A DNA stretch of 64,000 nucleotides from Pseudomonas sp. FP2196 (GTDB taxonomy: Bacteria > Pseudomonadota > Gammaproteobacteria > Pseudomonadales > Pseudomonadaceae): the NCBI RefSeq assembly GCF_030687715.1, contig NZ_CP117445.1, forward strand, positions 5,445,501 to 5,509,500. Direction: 5' to 3'. The notes beneath the pieces are model-generated. The model was not told where the DNA came from, searched no databases, and was given only the letters and a program-made list of their open reading frames with translations. Positions 35,793 through 44,675 of this stretch are shown here, in pieces (within the stretch, counting starts at the first letter, position 1; each line of letters starts with the position of its first letter). Position numbers and translations under genes: made by a program.

Positions 35793-37973
35793 TCAGGTGG
35801 GCGATTGCTGCGGCAACACCACTGAGGGGTGCTCCGGCACCACATCATCCGCCGGCTCGCGCTTGGGCAACAAAACCTGCTGTGGATAAGTCTGCGCGAA
35901 ATGCACCCAAGGGCTGTTATCCACAAGCTTTTTCAAACGCTGGTTGAACGCCCGGCTCACGGCGTATTGCCCACCGGACACCGTGCGGAACTGCGCCGTC
36001 AGCACCACGCCGTTGAGATCCATCTTGTCCACGCCAAATACATCCAGCGGCCCTTGCAGGTTGTACTTGAGGAACGGGTCTTCGCGGATCGAATCGCCAG
36101 CCTGGCGGATCAGCTCGATCGCCTTTTCCACATCCGTGTCGTAAGTGAACTGCACCGAGAAGAACGCATAGGCGAACTGCCGTGATTGGTTAGTCACTGC
36201 CTTGATCTGGCCGAACGGCACCGAGTGGACAAAACCCTTGCCGTCACGCAGACGCAGCGTGCGAATGGTCAAACCTTCCACCGTGCCGGCATGCCCGGAA
36301 TCGAGCACCACCCAATCGCCGATCGACAGGGTGTCTTCGATGATGATGAACAATCCGGTGATCACATCCTGAACCAACTGTTGCGAACCAAAACCGATGG
36401 CCAGACCGACCACCCCGGCACCGGCCAGCAGCGGCGCCACATTGATCCCTAAATTGGCCATGGTGGTGATCGCGCAGATCACCACGAGGATGATTTTGAT
36501 CGCGTTGCGCAGCAGCGGCAGAATGGTTTTCACCCGGGTGCTGGGCTGGCGCGCCGCGCGTTTGCTGACCGGTGGTTTCAGCGCTTCCTGAATTGCCGTG
36601 TCGAGCACCACCCACAGCAACCACGTCACCAGAAAGATCAGGCCAATGCTGCTCAGTGCGTTACTGATCGCCCGGCCAACGGTGCTGCTCTGGGCGAAAT
36701 CAAGCAGCGACACGCCCCAGATCCGCCCGAGGATATCGATGAAGGCAATCGCAATGACGATCCGCAGCAATGCGTGCAACAGGCTGAGAAAACGCTCCTT
36801 GTAAGCGCTGCTGCGCTGGATCGCTTCGGCCCTGCGCGACTTGAACAGGTGCTGGAGGATCGTGCTGAGAAACACCGTGCCGATCAGCAGGACCGTGGTG
36901 AACAACGCACAACGCAGAGCCTTTTGATTGTCTTCGCCAATGCCGATCAGACTCACCGCCGACACCAGCACCATCAGCACGATGGGCCAATACCACAGCC
37001 CGGAAAAAATCCGCAGCGACTCCTGCAATGACGGTTGTTTCAGACGCTGGCTCAGCGAACGATTGCGGATGAGATGCGCCACCGGGCGGCGCAGACGAAT
37101 CACCACCAGGCCAAAGATGACCGAGGCAACCAGCCCGGTGAACACCGCAACGCTGCTGGTGATGTTCCCACCCAATTGCCGGGCGATCTGCGGGCTGGTC
37201 AGCGCATCGCTGAGGGCGGCGAGGAAACCGATCAGGAATAGCGGTCGCGGGCAATAACTGCGGATGATCCGCGCGGCCGGGCGTTTGTGGCCGACATTGA
37301 ACATCACTACGACGCACAACAGCATCGACGTGGAAAAGATGCCGCTGCTGGTCGCGTAGGCAAAACACAGCGCCAGCGCGCGCCCCACCGAGGCTTGCAG
37401 AAAGTGGCTGACGTACAGCGTCAGTGGCAGGCAGATCAGTGCCGGCACGGTGTACGGCAGCAGGTAGCCGAGCAGATCCTGACTGCGCTGGCGCGTACGA
37501 AACCAGCGGCCCTCGCGCAGACGTTTGGCCAACAGGCTGCCGAGCACGGTCAGCAACGCAAATGCACCAAGCCACACACCGGACAACATCAGAAAATCCC
37601 CGGCAACGCTCCAGCCCGAGCGGTTCGACGGTTGATTGACCAGTTTGTCGACTTCATCGGCGGCGCGGTCAGCACGCAAGCGCCAGGCGTCGACCAGATG
37701 CTCGTTGAGGTCGAGTTTGTCTTGTACGTCATCGATGCTCGAACTGATGGCGCCAAGCAGTCCGCCCTGGACAATCGGCTCGGGTTTGGCCGCCTCCTCT
37801 GTGGCGACAGGAAGACCCGGCAGCGCGGCGGCTTCGAGCTCGTTGGCACCGAGAAACAACAATGCTCCCAGCAAAATGGCGATCCTGAACTTGATCAAAA
37901 CTCCGATCTCCCGTTGGCTGAACCTGTAAGGAACTGATCGGTAATTGCCTGGCAAGTTCAAGAGCACCCTCAC
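35793..37973 (-). CDS. MscS-family mechanosensitive channel, large type
   Basis: 726 residues from a GTG; a TTG at 37898 with GGAG close upstream would remove 25 residues and start right before the signal-like segment IAILLGALLFLGANELEA, and may be the true start. The protein has a periplasmic N-terminal part, about ten hydrophobic segments between residues 125 and 535, and the MscS pore and beta domain: LLAGAGVVGLAIGFGSQQLV then GDWVVLDSGHAGTVEGLTIR. This fits YbiO/MscM-like channels that relieve hypo-osmotic pressure. Single transcription unit. Confidence 0.88.
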   Translation of the reverse strand: MRVLLNLPGNYRSVPYRFSQREIGVLIKFRIAILLGALLFLGANELEAAALPGLPVATEEAAKPEPIVQGGLLGAISSSIDDVQDKLDLNEHLVDAWRLRADRAADEVDKLVNQPSNRSGWSVAGDFLMLSGVWLGAFALLTVLGSLLAKRLREGRWFRTRQRSQDLLGYLLPYTVPALICLPLTLYVSHFLQASVGRALALCFAYATSSGIFSTSMLLCVVVMFNVGHKRPAARIIRSYCPRPLFLIGFLAALSDALTSPQIARQLGGNITSSVAVFTGLVASVIFGLVVIRLRRPVAHLIRNRSLSQRLKQPSLQESLRIFSGLWYWPIVLMVLVSAVSLIGIGEDNQKALRCALFTTVLLIGTVFLSTILQHLFKSRRAEAIQRSSAYKERFLSLLHALLRIVIAIAFIDILGRIWGVSLLDFAQSSTVGRAISNALSSIGLIFLVTWLLWVVLDTAIQEALKPPVSKRAARQPSTRVKTILPLLRNAIKIILVVICAITTMANLGINVAPLLAGAGVVGLAIGFGSQQLVQDVITGLFIIIEDTLSIGDWVVLDSGHAGTVEGLTIRTLRLRDGKGFVHSVPFGQIKAVTNQSRQFAYAFFSVQFTYDTDVEKAIELIRQAGDSIREDPFLKYNLQGPLDVFGVDKMDLNGVVLTAQFRTVSGGQYAVSRAFNQRLKKLVDNSPWVHFAQTYPQQVLLPKREPADDVVPEHPSVVLPQQSPT

Positions 37974-38179
37974 CGCGTGGAAAGGTCGCGGCGACCGTCT
38001 CGGCCCGACCTATGCCGAAAGCTCCGCGCGCATCGTCACTGGCCACTGATCCGCGCAAATCTCCTGCAGGGGCGATGGGATCTTCAGACTACCGTCCGTA
38101 ACGCCATCGAAACTTTCCCGAACCGCCCGCAGTCATCAACAGACAGAGGCGGTACGGAGACTTTCGACGGGAGGGCGGC
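37974..38179. other. Intergenic region before the ybhP-like operon
   Basis: About 200 bases between the divergent MscS-type gene and the small reading frame at 38180. I see no repeat of the three palindrome families, no terminator and no clear -35/-10 pair. It presumably holds promoters for both directions. Confidence 0.4.
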
Positions 38180-38275
38180 ATGGCAACGATTTATATCGGT
38201 ACTTTCGGCTGGTGCTACGCCCATGAGCACGACAATCCGCACGGCGAATCTGCTGGCGAAAGAGCGCAGGCATGA
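38180..38275 (+). pseudogene. 31-codon reading frame, possible DUF72 remnant or leader
   Basis: ATG with a good ribosome-binding site (GGGAGGGCGGC) and a stop that overlaps the next start as ATGA. It encodes 31 residues beginning [16 protein letters not shown]. The IYIGTxGW(S/C)Y start is the signature opening of DUF72 (YecE-like) proteins, but the similarity ends at once. It could be the stump of a deleted DUF72 gene or a translated leader coupled to the downstream operon. Small size makes both readings uncertain. Confidence 0.35.
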
Positions 38276-39069
38276 GCATTTCAGAACCGGTCGGTTTCAC
38301 CGACGAAGGCTCCGTCGTCGCGCCATCGGTGCGCAGCTTCACCGTGCTGACGGTCAACACCCACAAGGGTTTCACCGCGCTCAACAGGCGATTCATCCTG
38401 CCGGAGTTGCGTGAAGCGGTGCGCAGCGTGGCGGCTGACGTGGTTTTCCTTCAGGAAGTTCACGGTACCCATGAACACCATCCCAAGCGCTACACCAATT
38501 GGCCGACGATGCCGCAGTACGAGTTTCTTGCCGACAGCCTCTGGCCGCAGTTCGCCTATGGGCGCAATGCCGTGTACCCGGACGGCGATCACGGCAATGC
38601 GCTGCTGTCGAAATTCCAGATCATTCGCCACGACAACCTCGACGTTTCGATCAGCGGCCATGAAAACCGTGGCTTGCTCCATTGCGTGCTGCGCCTGCCC
38701 GGCGACGGCGTCGAGGTGCATGCGATTTGTGTGCATCTGGGCCTGCGCGAAAGTCACCGCAACGCCCAGTTGAAACTGCTCGGCCAACGCCTCGCCGAGC
38801 TGCCCGACGACGCGCCGGTGATCGTCGCCGGCGACTTCAACGACTGGCGCCAGCGTGCCGGCGCACTGCTCAAGCCTTACGGTCTGCGTGAAGTATTCGC
38901 CGAACATCATGGCAAGCCGGCGCGCAGTTTTCCGGCGCGTCTGCCGACCCTGCGACTGGACCGCATCTACGTGCGCAACCTCAAGACCAGCCAGCCGAAA
39001 GTTCTCGCCAACCGGCCCTGGTCCCACCTTTCCGACCACGCACCGTTATCGGTGGAGATCGAACTATGA
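38272..39069 (+). CDS. ybhP: YbhP-like endonuclease/exonuclease/phosphatase protein
   Basis: 265 residues. EEP-superfamily motifs: [10 protein letters not shown] (Asn), VVFLQEVHG (metal-binding Glu), [33 protein letters not shown] (Asp/Asn) and LSDHAPL (catalytic Asp-His). It thus keeps the residues for phosphoester hydrolysis. With the next two genes it repeats the E. coli ybhPON order (YbhP, ClsB, YbhN), coupled by ATGA overlaps. The substrate is unknown; the context suggests phospholipid head-group or envelope metabolism. Confidence 0.87.
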   Translation: MSISEPVGFTDEGSVVAPSVRSFTVLTVNTHKGFTALNRRFILPELREAVRSVAADVVFLQEVHGTHEHHPKRYTNWPTMPQYEFLADSLWPQFAYGRNAVYPDGDHGNALLSKFQIIRHDNLDVSISGHENRGLLHCVLRLPGDGVEVHAICVHLGLRESHRNAQLKLLGQRLAELPDDAPVIVAGDFNDWRQRAGALLKPYGLREVFAEHHGKPARSFPARLPTLRLDRIYVRNLKTSQPKVLANRPWSHLSDHAPLSVEIEL

Positions 39070-40340
39070 GCAGCGCACCGCTGGAGAAGTCCGCCGTAGA
39101 ACCGATGACCGTCAACCCGCCGATACGCGAGCCCGGCCACGTTGCTGTCGAATATGGCTGGCAGGGCAACAACCGGGTCGAGCTGCTGGAAAACGGCGAG
39201 GAGTATTTCCCGCGAGTGTTTGCAGCTATGCGGGCGGCGAAAAGCGAGATTCTGCTGGAGACCTTTATCGTTTTTGAAGACAAGGTCGGCCAGGAGTTAC
39301 AGGAGATCCTGATCGACGCTGCCCGCCGCGGCGTACGCACCACCGTCAGCCTTGATGGCTTCGGGTGTGGCGAGCTGACCACCGGTTATCTCGCCGCCCT
39401 GAGCGAAGCCGGCGTACATCTGCAGATGTTTGATCCCGCCCCCAAACATTTGGGCATTCGCACCAACTGGTTCCGCCGCTTGCATCGCAAGATCGTGGTG
39501 GTCGACGGCATGATCGCATTCATTGGCGGGATCAATTTTTCCGGCGACCATTTGTTGGATTTCGGGCCGGAAGCCAAACAGGACTACTCGGTGGAAGTTC
39601 AAGGCCCGGCGGTGGCCGATATCCACCATTTCGCCCTGCTGCAAAGTGGTCGCCCCGGTCGGGCACGGTTCTGGTGGCAACGCCGGCGCCAGCGTCGCGC
39701 CGAAATGGCTGTCACCGATCACGACGGCCAGGTGCGCCTGGTGTTTCGTGACAACGATCAGCACAACACCGATATCGAAGACGTGTACTTGCAGGTGTTG
39801 CGCCGCGCCAAACGGCGGGTGGTGATTGCCAACGCTTATTTTTTCCCCGGCTATCGTTTGTTGCGCGAGATCCGCAACGCCGCCCGGCGCGGTGTTGATG
39901 TGCGGCTGATCCTGCAAGGCCAGCCGGACATGCTGGTGGCCAAACTCGCCGCGCGCATGACCTATGACTATTTGCTCAAGGCCGGCGTGCAGATCCACGA
40001 ATATTGCCAGCGCCCACTGCACGGCAAAGTCGCGCTGGTGGACGACGAGTGGAGCACCGTCGGCTCGAGCAACCTCGACCCGCTGAGCCTGTCGCTGAAC
40101 CTGGAAGCCAACGTGCTGATCCGCGACCGCGCGTTCAATCAGGAACTGTTCCGGCGTCTCGAAGACCTCAGCCAAAACCACTGCAAAGCCATGGACGCCA
40201 GCAAATCGCCCCGCGGGCGTATCTGGCACATGACCGTGGGTTTTCTGGTGTTTCACTTTCTGCGGCATTTTCCGGCGATGGCCGGTTGGCTGCCGGCGCA
40301 CAAACCACGGCTCAAACCATTTCGAGGTGATCACTCATGA
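39066..40340 (+). CDS. clsB: Cardiolipin synthase B
   Basis: 424 residues with two phospholipase D HKD motifs: H140-x-K142-x4-D147 (HRKIVVVDG) and H319-x-K321-x4-D326 (HGKVALVDD), each followed by GGINF or GSSNLDPLS. ClsB of E. coli makes cardiolipin and can also make phosphatidylglycerol from other lipids. The extended C-terminus (about 375-424) contains a hydrophobic stretch that may touch the membrane. Overlaps both neighbours by 4 nt. Confidence 0.92.
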   Translation: MSSAPLEKSAVEPMTVNPPIREPGHVAVEYGWQGNNRVELLENGEEYFPRVFAAMRAAKSEILLETFIVFEDKVGQELQEILIDAARRGVRTTVSLDGFGCGELTTGYLAALSEAGVHLQMFDPAPKHLGIRTNWFRRLHRKIVVVDGMIAFIGGINFSGDHLLDFGPEAKQDYSVEVQGPAVADIHHFALLQSGRPGRARFWWQRRRQRRAEMAVTDHDGQVRLVFRDNDQHNTDIEDVYLQVLRRAKRRVVIANAYFFPGYRLLREIRNAARRGVDVRLILQGQPDMLVAKLAARMTYDYLLKAGVQIHEYCQRPLHGKVALVDDEWSTVGSSNLDPLSLSLNLEANVLIRDRAFNQELFRRLEDLSQNHCKAMDASKSPRGRIWHMTVGFLVFHFLRHFPAMAGWLPAHKPRLKPFRGDHS

Positions 40341-41323
40341 GCCATTCCGAAGCCCCGGCAACCCATCATGCCGCGCCAGCGACGCACTCACGCTGGAGCA
40401 AATGGAAACGTCCGCTGACGGCGCTGTTTTTCCTCGCACTGATCGTGCTGCTGACGATGTTCGCCCGTCGTATCGAATGGGCCGAGGTGCTGCAAACCCT
40501 CGCCGACTTCAAGGTGCGCACGCTGATCATCGCCGCCAGCGTGACCTTGCTGAGTTTTCTGACCTACGCCAGTTTCGACCTGATCGGACGCACCTACATC
40601 CGCCAGGACCTGACCTGGAAACAGATTCTGCCGGTAGGGATTATCAGCTACGCGTTCAACCTCAACCTCAGTGCCTGGGTCGGCGGAATCGCCATGCGAT
40701 ATCGGCTGTACTCGCGGCTGGGCGTGAGCAAAAGCAACATCGCCAAAATTCTCGGCCTGAGCCTGGCGACCAACTGGTTTGGCTACATGACCATCGCCGG
40801 CGTGGTATTCAGCAGTGGCCTGGTGAGCATGCCGCCGGGCTGGAAAGTCAGCACCACGGCGTTGCAAGGCATCGGTGTGTTGTTGCTGTTGATCAGCGCC
40901 GGGTATCTCGCTGCGTGCCAGTTCTCAAAACGGCGCGAGTGGTCGATTCGCGGTGTGGAGATCAATTTGCCGTCGCTGCGCATGGCGGTGTTGCAACTGT
41001 TGCTTGGCGCGTTGAACTGGTCGCTGATGGCGGCGGTGATTTTTACGTTACTGCCGAGCAAACTCGACTATCCGCTGGTGCTCGGCGTGTTGCTGATCAG
41101 CGCGATTGCCGGGGTGATCACGCATATTCCGGCTGGGCTTGGCGTGCTGGAAGCGGTGTTCGTTGCCCTGCTGCAACACGAGGCTTCGCGGGGTAGTCTG
41201 GTGGCGGGGCTGCTGGCGTATCGGGCGATTTATTTTCTGTTGCCGTTATTGATTACGGTGGTGATGTATCTGCTGGTGGAGGCGAAGGCCAAGTCGTTGC
41301 GGATCGAAAAGAAGCCTTCCTGA
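40337..41323 (+). CDS. ybhN: YbhN-like membrane protein (UPF0104, LPG-synthase TM type)
   Basis: 328 residues with about eight hydrophobic segments, the first at about 33-50 after a basic region. The family pattern of the lysylphosphatidylglycerol-synthase membrane domain is seen in YAFNLNLSAWVGGIAMRYRLYSR (positions 110-132, partly quoted) and in THIPAGLGVLEAVFVALL near residue 255-272. Proteins of this group are linked to phospholipid transport or flipping; YbhN itself has no proven function. It is the last gene of the ybhP-clsB-ybhN unit and precedes a palindromic repeat. Confidence 0.85.
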   Translation: MSHSEAPATHHAAPATHSRWSKWKRPLTALFFLALIVLLTMFARRIEWAEVLQTLADFKVRTLIIAASVTLLSFLTYASFDLIGRTYIRQDLTWKQILPVGIISYAFNLNLSAWVGGIAMRYRLYSRLGVSKSNIAKILGLSLATNWFGYMTIAGVVFSSGLVSMPPGWKVSTTALQGIGVLLLLISAGYLAACQFSKRREWSIRGVEINLPSLRMAVLQLLLGALNWSLMAAVIFTLLPSKLDYPLVLGVLLISAIAGVITHIPAGLGVLEAVFVALLQHEASRGSLVAGLLAYRAIYFLLPLLITVVMYLLVEAKAKSLRIEKKPS

Positions 41324-41348
41324 CATTGTTGTTTAGGCTGATGACGCG

Positions 41349-41413
41349 ATCGCTGGCAAGCCAGCTCCCACATTTGAAATGCAGTTACCTGTGGGAGCTG
41401 GCTTGCCAGCGAT
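41349..41413. repeat. Paired extragenic palindrome (GCTGGCAAGCCAGCTCCCAC family)
   Basis: Left arm ATCGCTGGCAAGCCAGCTCC, right arm its complement, about 20 nt between. Located between the convergent ybhN-like and hydrolase genes, where it may act as terminator for both. Confidence 0.8.
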
Positions 41414-41435
41414 GGCGTCGGAGAAAACAACACAG

Positions 41436-42194
41436 CTACGAAGACTGGATAATGCTTAACCGCTCACCCACCACCATCTCGGTAATCCAGTCGACCAGAA
41501 TCGACGTATAGGCCTGCTGCGAAACCGGCTCACTCAACGCGTGGTCCGCCCCGTCAATGATCCGGTGCGTCAGCGAGTGCGTCTGCTGACACGCCGCGCG
41601 GTAACTCATGATCGTCGCGTGGGGCACGAAGTCGTCGGTCTCCGATTCCACCAGCAACACATCCCCGGTGAACTGTGAACAGGCATGCAGCGCCCGATTG
41701 CTGTCGGCGCGTATCAGCGTGCCGCGATAATCGCGCAGGTCAGCCTTGTCCAGGTCACGCTTGGGTGTGTGCCATTGTTCGTCGCGGTACAGCGCCGGCA
41801 CCCGCAACGCCAGCCAGCGCACCGGGCGTAAAGACGTGAGGATGGAAGCCAGATAGCCGCCATAACTGGTGCCGACAACTGCAATCGCCGAAGTGTCGAG
41901 CGCCGGGTGTGAGAGCAAGCGGTCGTAGGCCGCCAGCAGATCGCGCAGATTGTCTTCGCGGCTGACCCGAGTCAGCGGTATCCCAGTGCCGCCCGTGTGG
42001 CCGCGCAGGTCGAAGGTCAGACACACACAACCAAGACCAGCGATGCCTTTGGCCCGCTCCAGATCCCGCTCCTGGCTACCGCCCCAACCGTGAACAAACA
42101 ACACCCCCGGCACCTTCGATTTCGGACTGAGAAATGTCCCGCTCATCTGTTCATCATCAATGTCGATTTGAATGCTTTCGCTTCTAGCCGTCAT
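41436..42194 (-). CDS. Alpha/beta-fold hydrolase
   Basis: 252 residues, no signal peptide. The fold is shown by GVLFVHGWGGSQ (oxyanion loop), the nucleophile elbow GTSYGG with Ser110, an acid in VESETDDFVPH near residue 187-190 and DGADHALS with His218. It resembles the dienelactone hydrolase/BAAT-like esterases; a substrate cannot be named. The start lies 11 nt inside the 3' end of the DUF3182 gene, so both are coupled on one transcript. Confidence 0.85.
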   Translation of the reverse strand: MTARSESIQIDIDDEQMSGTFLSPKSKVPGVLFVHGWGGSQERDLERAKGIAGLGCVCLTFDLRGHTGGTGIPLTRVSREDNLRDLLAAYDRLLSHPALDTSAIAVVGTSYGGYLASILTSLRPVRWLALRVPALYRDEQWHTPKRDLDKADLRDYRGTLIRADSNRALHACSQFTGDVLLVESETDDFVPHATIMSYRAACQQTHSLTHRIIDGADHALSEPVSQQAYTSILVDWITEMVVGERLSIIQSS

Positions 42195-43293
42195 AAGATT
42201 TGACCGTTACGTATTTAAGTAGAAATTCACTGTTCTCGGCCGGGCCGCGATACACCTCGATGGCGTCCGCCGGCAGCGGCTGTTCGATATAGGTTTCCAC
42301 CGAAGACACGCGAATCGCGCGCATCGTCGGATCGTTGACGAAACTTTGCAGCGCCGCCACTTCCGCGCTGCTGGCGCCGCCCATGCGCCAGGATTGTTCG
42401 AGCACGCCGCTGCGTGTTTTGCCGTTGCTGTCCAGCCCTTGGGCAATGTCGTAGTTGCGGCGCGAGGCATAAAAGCGTGGGTAGGCTTCATTGGCAGCGT
42501 TATCGAAAACCTGCGCCTGCTCGATAGCCAAACGCACATCGTCTGGCAGATCCAGCGCCAGCAAATCCTCATAACCGCCCTGCACCACCAGCAGATTCGA
42601 GCCGCCGTAGACGTCTTCGCCGAGAGCGTCCTCGGTCAAGTATTGATCGCCGCAGTAACTCAGCACTTTATCGCCGATGAATGACTGGCCGACGCTGTGG
42701 GTGATGACGTCGCTTAAATCCTGCTCCAGCACTGCTCCTTCGCTGAACAGCTTTTCAGCTTCGGGGCGGGCAAGGATTTCGTCGAAGGCGTCGAGGCTCT
42801 TGATCACTTCCTGACCGCGCCCGGCGCAGGCATGAATCGGCTTCAAACGAATTGACCCGCTGTACAACAAATGCTCGGCGGCGGGCCGCGCATCTTCAAG
42901 CGCAAACACGCTCAGTCCGTCGAGCACCACGTTGCGCACGCGCTCGGAAAACAGCGGCGACCAGCCCTGTGGCGCGTGGGCTTGATGGCTACGCAAGCCG
43001 TGGCTGATGGCTTTGGTGCAGATGAAATCATGCTCGACATAGCCACCCCACAAATCATCCGGGCCTTTGATGCCCAATTCGTTAGCGTGAGCGGCGCCGA
43101 CAATAGTTTGCGTCGGTAACAGATAGAGGTCACGGTCGCGGTGTTTCTCGGGGTCATAAGTGCCTCCGAATTTGCACCCGAGAATCTGCGCCAACCAGCG
43201 AGCCAGGGCTTTGTTGGTTTGCACTTCGTGCTGCGGCGCGTCGTTGCGCACGGAGTGAGCGACGACGGTTTTCTTGCGGGGTGTCGGGGTCAT
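42184..43293 (-). CDS. DUF3182 protein, possibly ATP-grasp related
   Basis: 369 residues, no signal peptide. The protein matches the DUF3182 pattern as I know it: YVEHDFICTKAISHGL, IRLKPIHACAGRGQEVI (a glycine-rich ATP-grasp-like loop near residue 150), QSFIGDKVLSYCGDQY and VYGGSNLLVVQGGY. An ATP-grasp ligase activity is a guess from these features. The overlap with the hydrolase gene suggests that the two act on the same compound. Upstream, 13-bp direct repeats at 43421-43463 may be regulatory. Confidence 0.75.
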   Translation of the reverse strand: MTPTPRKKTVVAHSVRNDAPQHEVQTNKALARWLAQILGCKFGGTYDPEKHRDRDLYLLPTQTIVGAAHANELGIKGPDDLWGGYVEHDFICTKAISHGLRSHQAHAPQGWSPLFSERVRNVVLDGLSVFALEDARPAAEHLLYSGSIRLKPIHACAGRGQEVIKSLDAFDEILARPEAEKLFSEGAVLEQDLSDVITHSVGQSFIGDKVLSYCGDQYLTEDALGEDVYGGSNLLVVQGGYEDLLALDLPDDVRLAIEQAQVFDNAANEAYPRFYASRRNYDIAQGLDSNGKTRSGVLEQSWRMGGASSAEVAALQSFVNDPTMRAIRVSSVETYIEQPLPADAIEVYRGPAENSEFLLKYVTVKSYDG

Positions 43294-43420
43294 GCGTCCC
43301 CCTTCCAGCGGCGCGGTGAATGTAGAAGGGAAAGGTGCAGAGATCAGGCCAACGGCAGGATCGGGAAAACGTTCGGTTAATCAGTCGTTTGCCGAAATCG
43401 TGCTGGCATCACGCCTCTGT

Positions 43421-43463
43421 CAATCTGCACGACCGGGCGCAAAACCCCGGCAATTTGCACGAT
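43421..43463. promoter_or_regulatory. 13-bp direct repeats upstream of the DUF3182 gene
   Basis: CAATCTGCACGACC-like at 43421 and CAATTTGCACGATC-like at 43451 match at 11 of 13 positions (CAAT-Y-TGCACGA-Y-C) with a 30-bp period, about three helical turns. An inverted partial copy (ATCGTGC) lies at 43398-43404. This is compatible with binding by a dimeric regulator; none is proven. Confidence 0.35.
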
Positions 43464-43481
43464 CCCAGGCATCACACCAAT

Positions 43482-43577
43482 CCCTGTGGGAGCTGGCTTG
43501 CCAACGATGAGGCCATTACTTTCAACATGGATGTCGACTGATCTATCGCAATCGCGGGCAAGCCCGCTCCCGCAGGG
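43482..43577. repeat. Degenerate palindromic repeat pair (GGGAGCTGGCTTGCC family)
   Basis: CCTGTGGGAGCTGGCTTGCC at the left; the right arm is a different subtype, CGCGGGCAAGCCCGCTCCCG. The mismatch between arms suggests two independent elements or gene conversion. It follows the regulator gene. Confidence 0.7.
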
Positions 43578-43593
43578 TTATGCATTGCCGGGA

Positions 43594-44538
43594 CTACCGG
43601 GTTAAACCAAACCGCCCCCGATAATCACTCGGCGCCAACCCGGTAATCTTCTTGAAGATCGCCCGAAACGCCCCCGGGTCCTGATACCCCACCGTCCATG
43701 CAATGTGATCAATCGTGCCGTTGGTGAACTCAAGCATTTCCCGCGCCTTGCCTACTCGCAGATGCTGACAATATTCGGTCGGCTTCAACCCGGTCGCCGC
43801 GCGGAATCGGCGCAGGAATGTGCGTTCCTCAAGCCCCGCGCGCTCAGCCATCGCAGCCAACGAAACGTCCGCAGCGCCAGTGCCTTGCAACCAATGTTGA
43901 ACCTTGAGAATGGCTGCATCGCCGTGACTGAGGATTGGTGCAAAATTACTCCCGCAGGCACTGGCGCTGTCGCTGTGTTCAACCACCAGAAACCGCGCAG
44001 TGCCAGTGGCGATGCTCGGCCCGAGCAGACGATCGACCAGGCGCAACCCCAACTCAGACCAGGCCATCAGCCCGGCGGTGGTGATCAGGTCGCCGTCATC
44101 GACAATCGGTGTGTCGGCCTTGAGCTTGATCTTCGGATAACGTTCGGCAAAGTCCTCGGCCGACGTCCAGTGTGTGGTGGCGCTGCGGCCGTCGAGCAGA
44201 CCGCTTTCGGCCAGCAGACACGAACCGACACAGACACCGCCCAATGTCGCGCCGCCTGCATGCTGCTCGCGCAACCATTGCGCCAGGGTGGCTGGCATTT
44301 GCGCCGAGGAAAAACCGGCGATGGACGGCGGAATCAGCACCGCCAGCAAACCACTGTCGACACCCGGACAACTCTCGAAAACCCGCGCCGGCGCCTGATC
44401 GCCGTCGACCTGCCAATGACTGACACGCAACAACGGCAACCGCGCAGACTGATACTCGGCAGCAATTCGGTTGGCCACCGCGAACAGGTCGGTCAGACCA
44501 TGTACCGCCGCCATTTGCGCGCCGGGATAAATCAGCAC
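43594..44538 (-). CDS. GlxA-family transcriptional regulator (DJ-1/PfpI + AraC)
   Basis: 314 residues starting at a GTG that follows an in-frame stop. The N-terminal half (about 1-185) is a DJ-1/PfpI (GATase1-like) sensor domain with GGVCVGSCLLAESGLLDG around the nucleophile-elbow position. The C-terminal third is an AraC/XylS double helix-turn-helix: LAAMAERAGLEERTFLRRF, then HIAWTVGYQDPGAFRAIFKK. It is divergent from an isochorismatase-like hydrolase gene; direct repeats in the shared gap are likely its operator. Confidence 0.9.
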   Translation of the reverse strand: MLIYPGAQMAAVHGLTDLFAVANRIAAEYQSARLPLLRVSHWQVDGDQAPARVFESCPGVDSGLLAVLIPPSIAGFSSAQMPATLAQWLREQHAGGATLGGVCVGSCLLAESGLLDGRSATTHWTSAEDFAERYPKIKLKADTPIVDDGDLITTAGLMAWSELGLRLVDRLLGPSIATGTARFLVVEHSDSASACGSNFAPILSHGDAAILKVQHWLQGTGAADVSLAAMAERAGLEERTFLRRFRAATGLKPTEYCQHLRVGKAREMLEFTNGTIDHIAWTVGYQDPGAFRAIFKKITGLAPSDYRGRFGLTR

Positions 44539-44572
44539 GCCCAGTTAGGCGATGGCAGCCCTTTCTGCGCCC

Positions 44573-44602
44573 ATTGTCAGTTTTCCCCTGTCTATTGTCG
44601 GT
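44573..44602. promoter_or_regulatory. 21-bp-spaced direct repeats, likely AraC-type operator
   Basis: ATTGTCAGT at 44573 and ATTGTCGGT at 44594 are direct repeats, 8 of 9 identical, with a period of exactly 21 bp (two helical turns). This is the usual geometry for AraC-family monomers. They lie in the gap between the GlxA-type regulator gene and the hydrolase gene it probably controls. Confidence 0.45.
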
Positions 44603-44675
44603 GCGGCCAATCCCCGAATCGCTGGTAAGCGCCAATACTCAAGCCACTTCCAGCCAATCCATCGAGGACACACCC

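Larger units (their letters stand above)
43294..43593. other. Intergenic region between DUF3182 and regulator genes
   Basis: About 300 bases without a gene. It contains, left to right, the leader of the DUF3182 gene, an inverted half motif near 43398-43405, two direct repeats (43421-43433 and 43451-43463), and a degraded pair of palindromic repeats at 43482-43577. The promoter of the DUF3182-hydrolase unit must lie at the left end. Confidence 0.55.
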
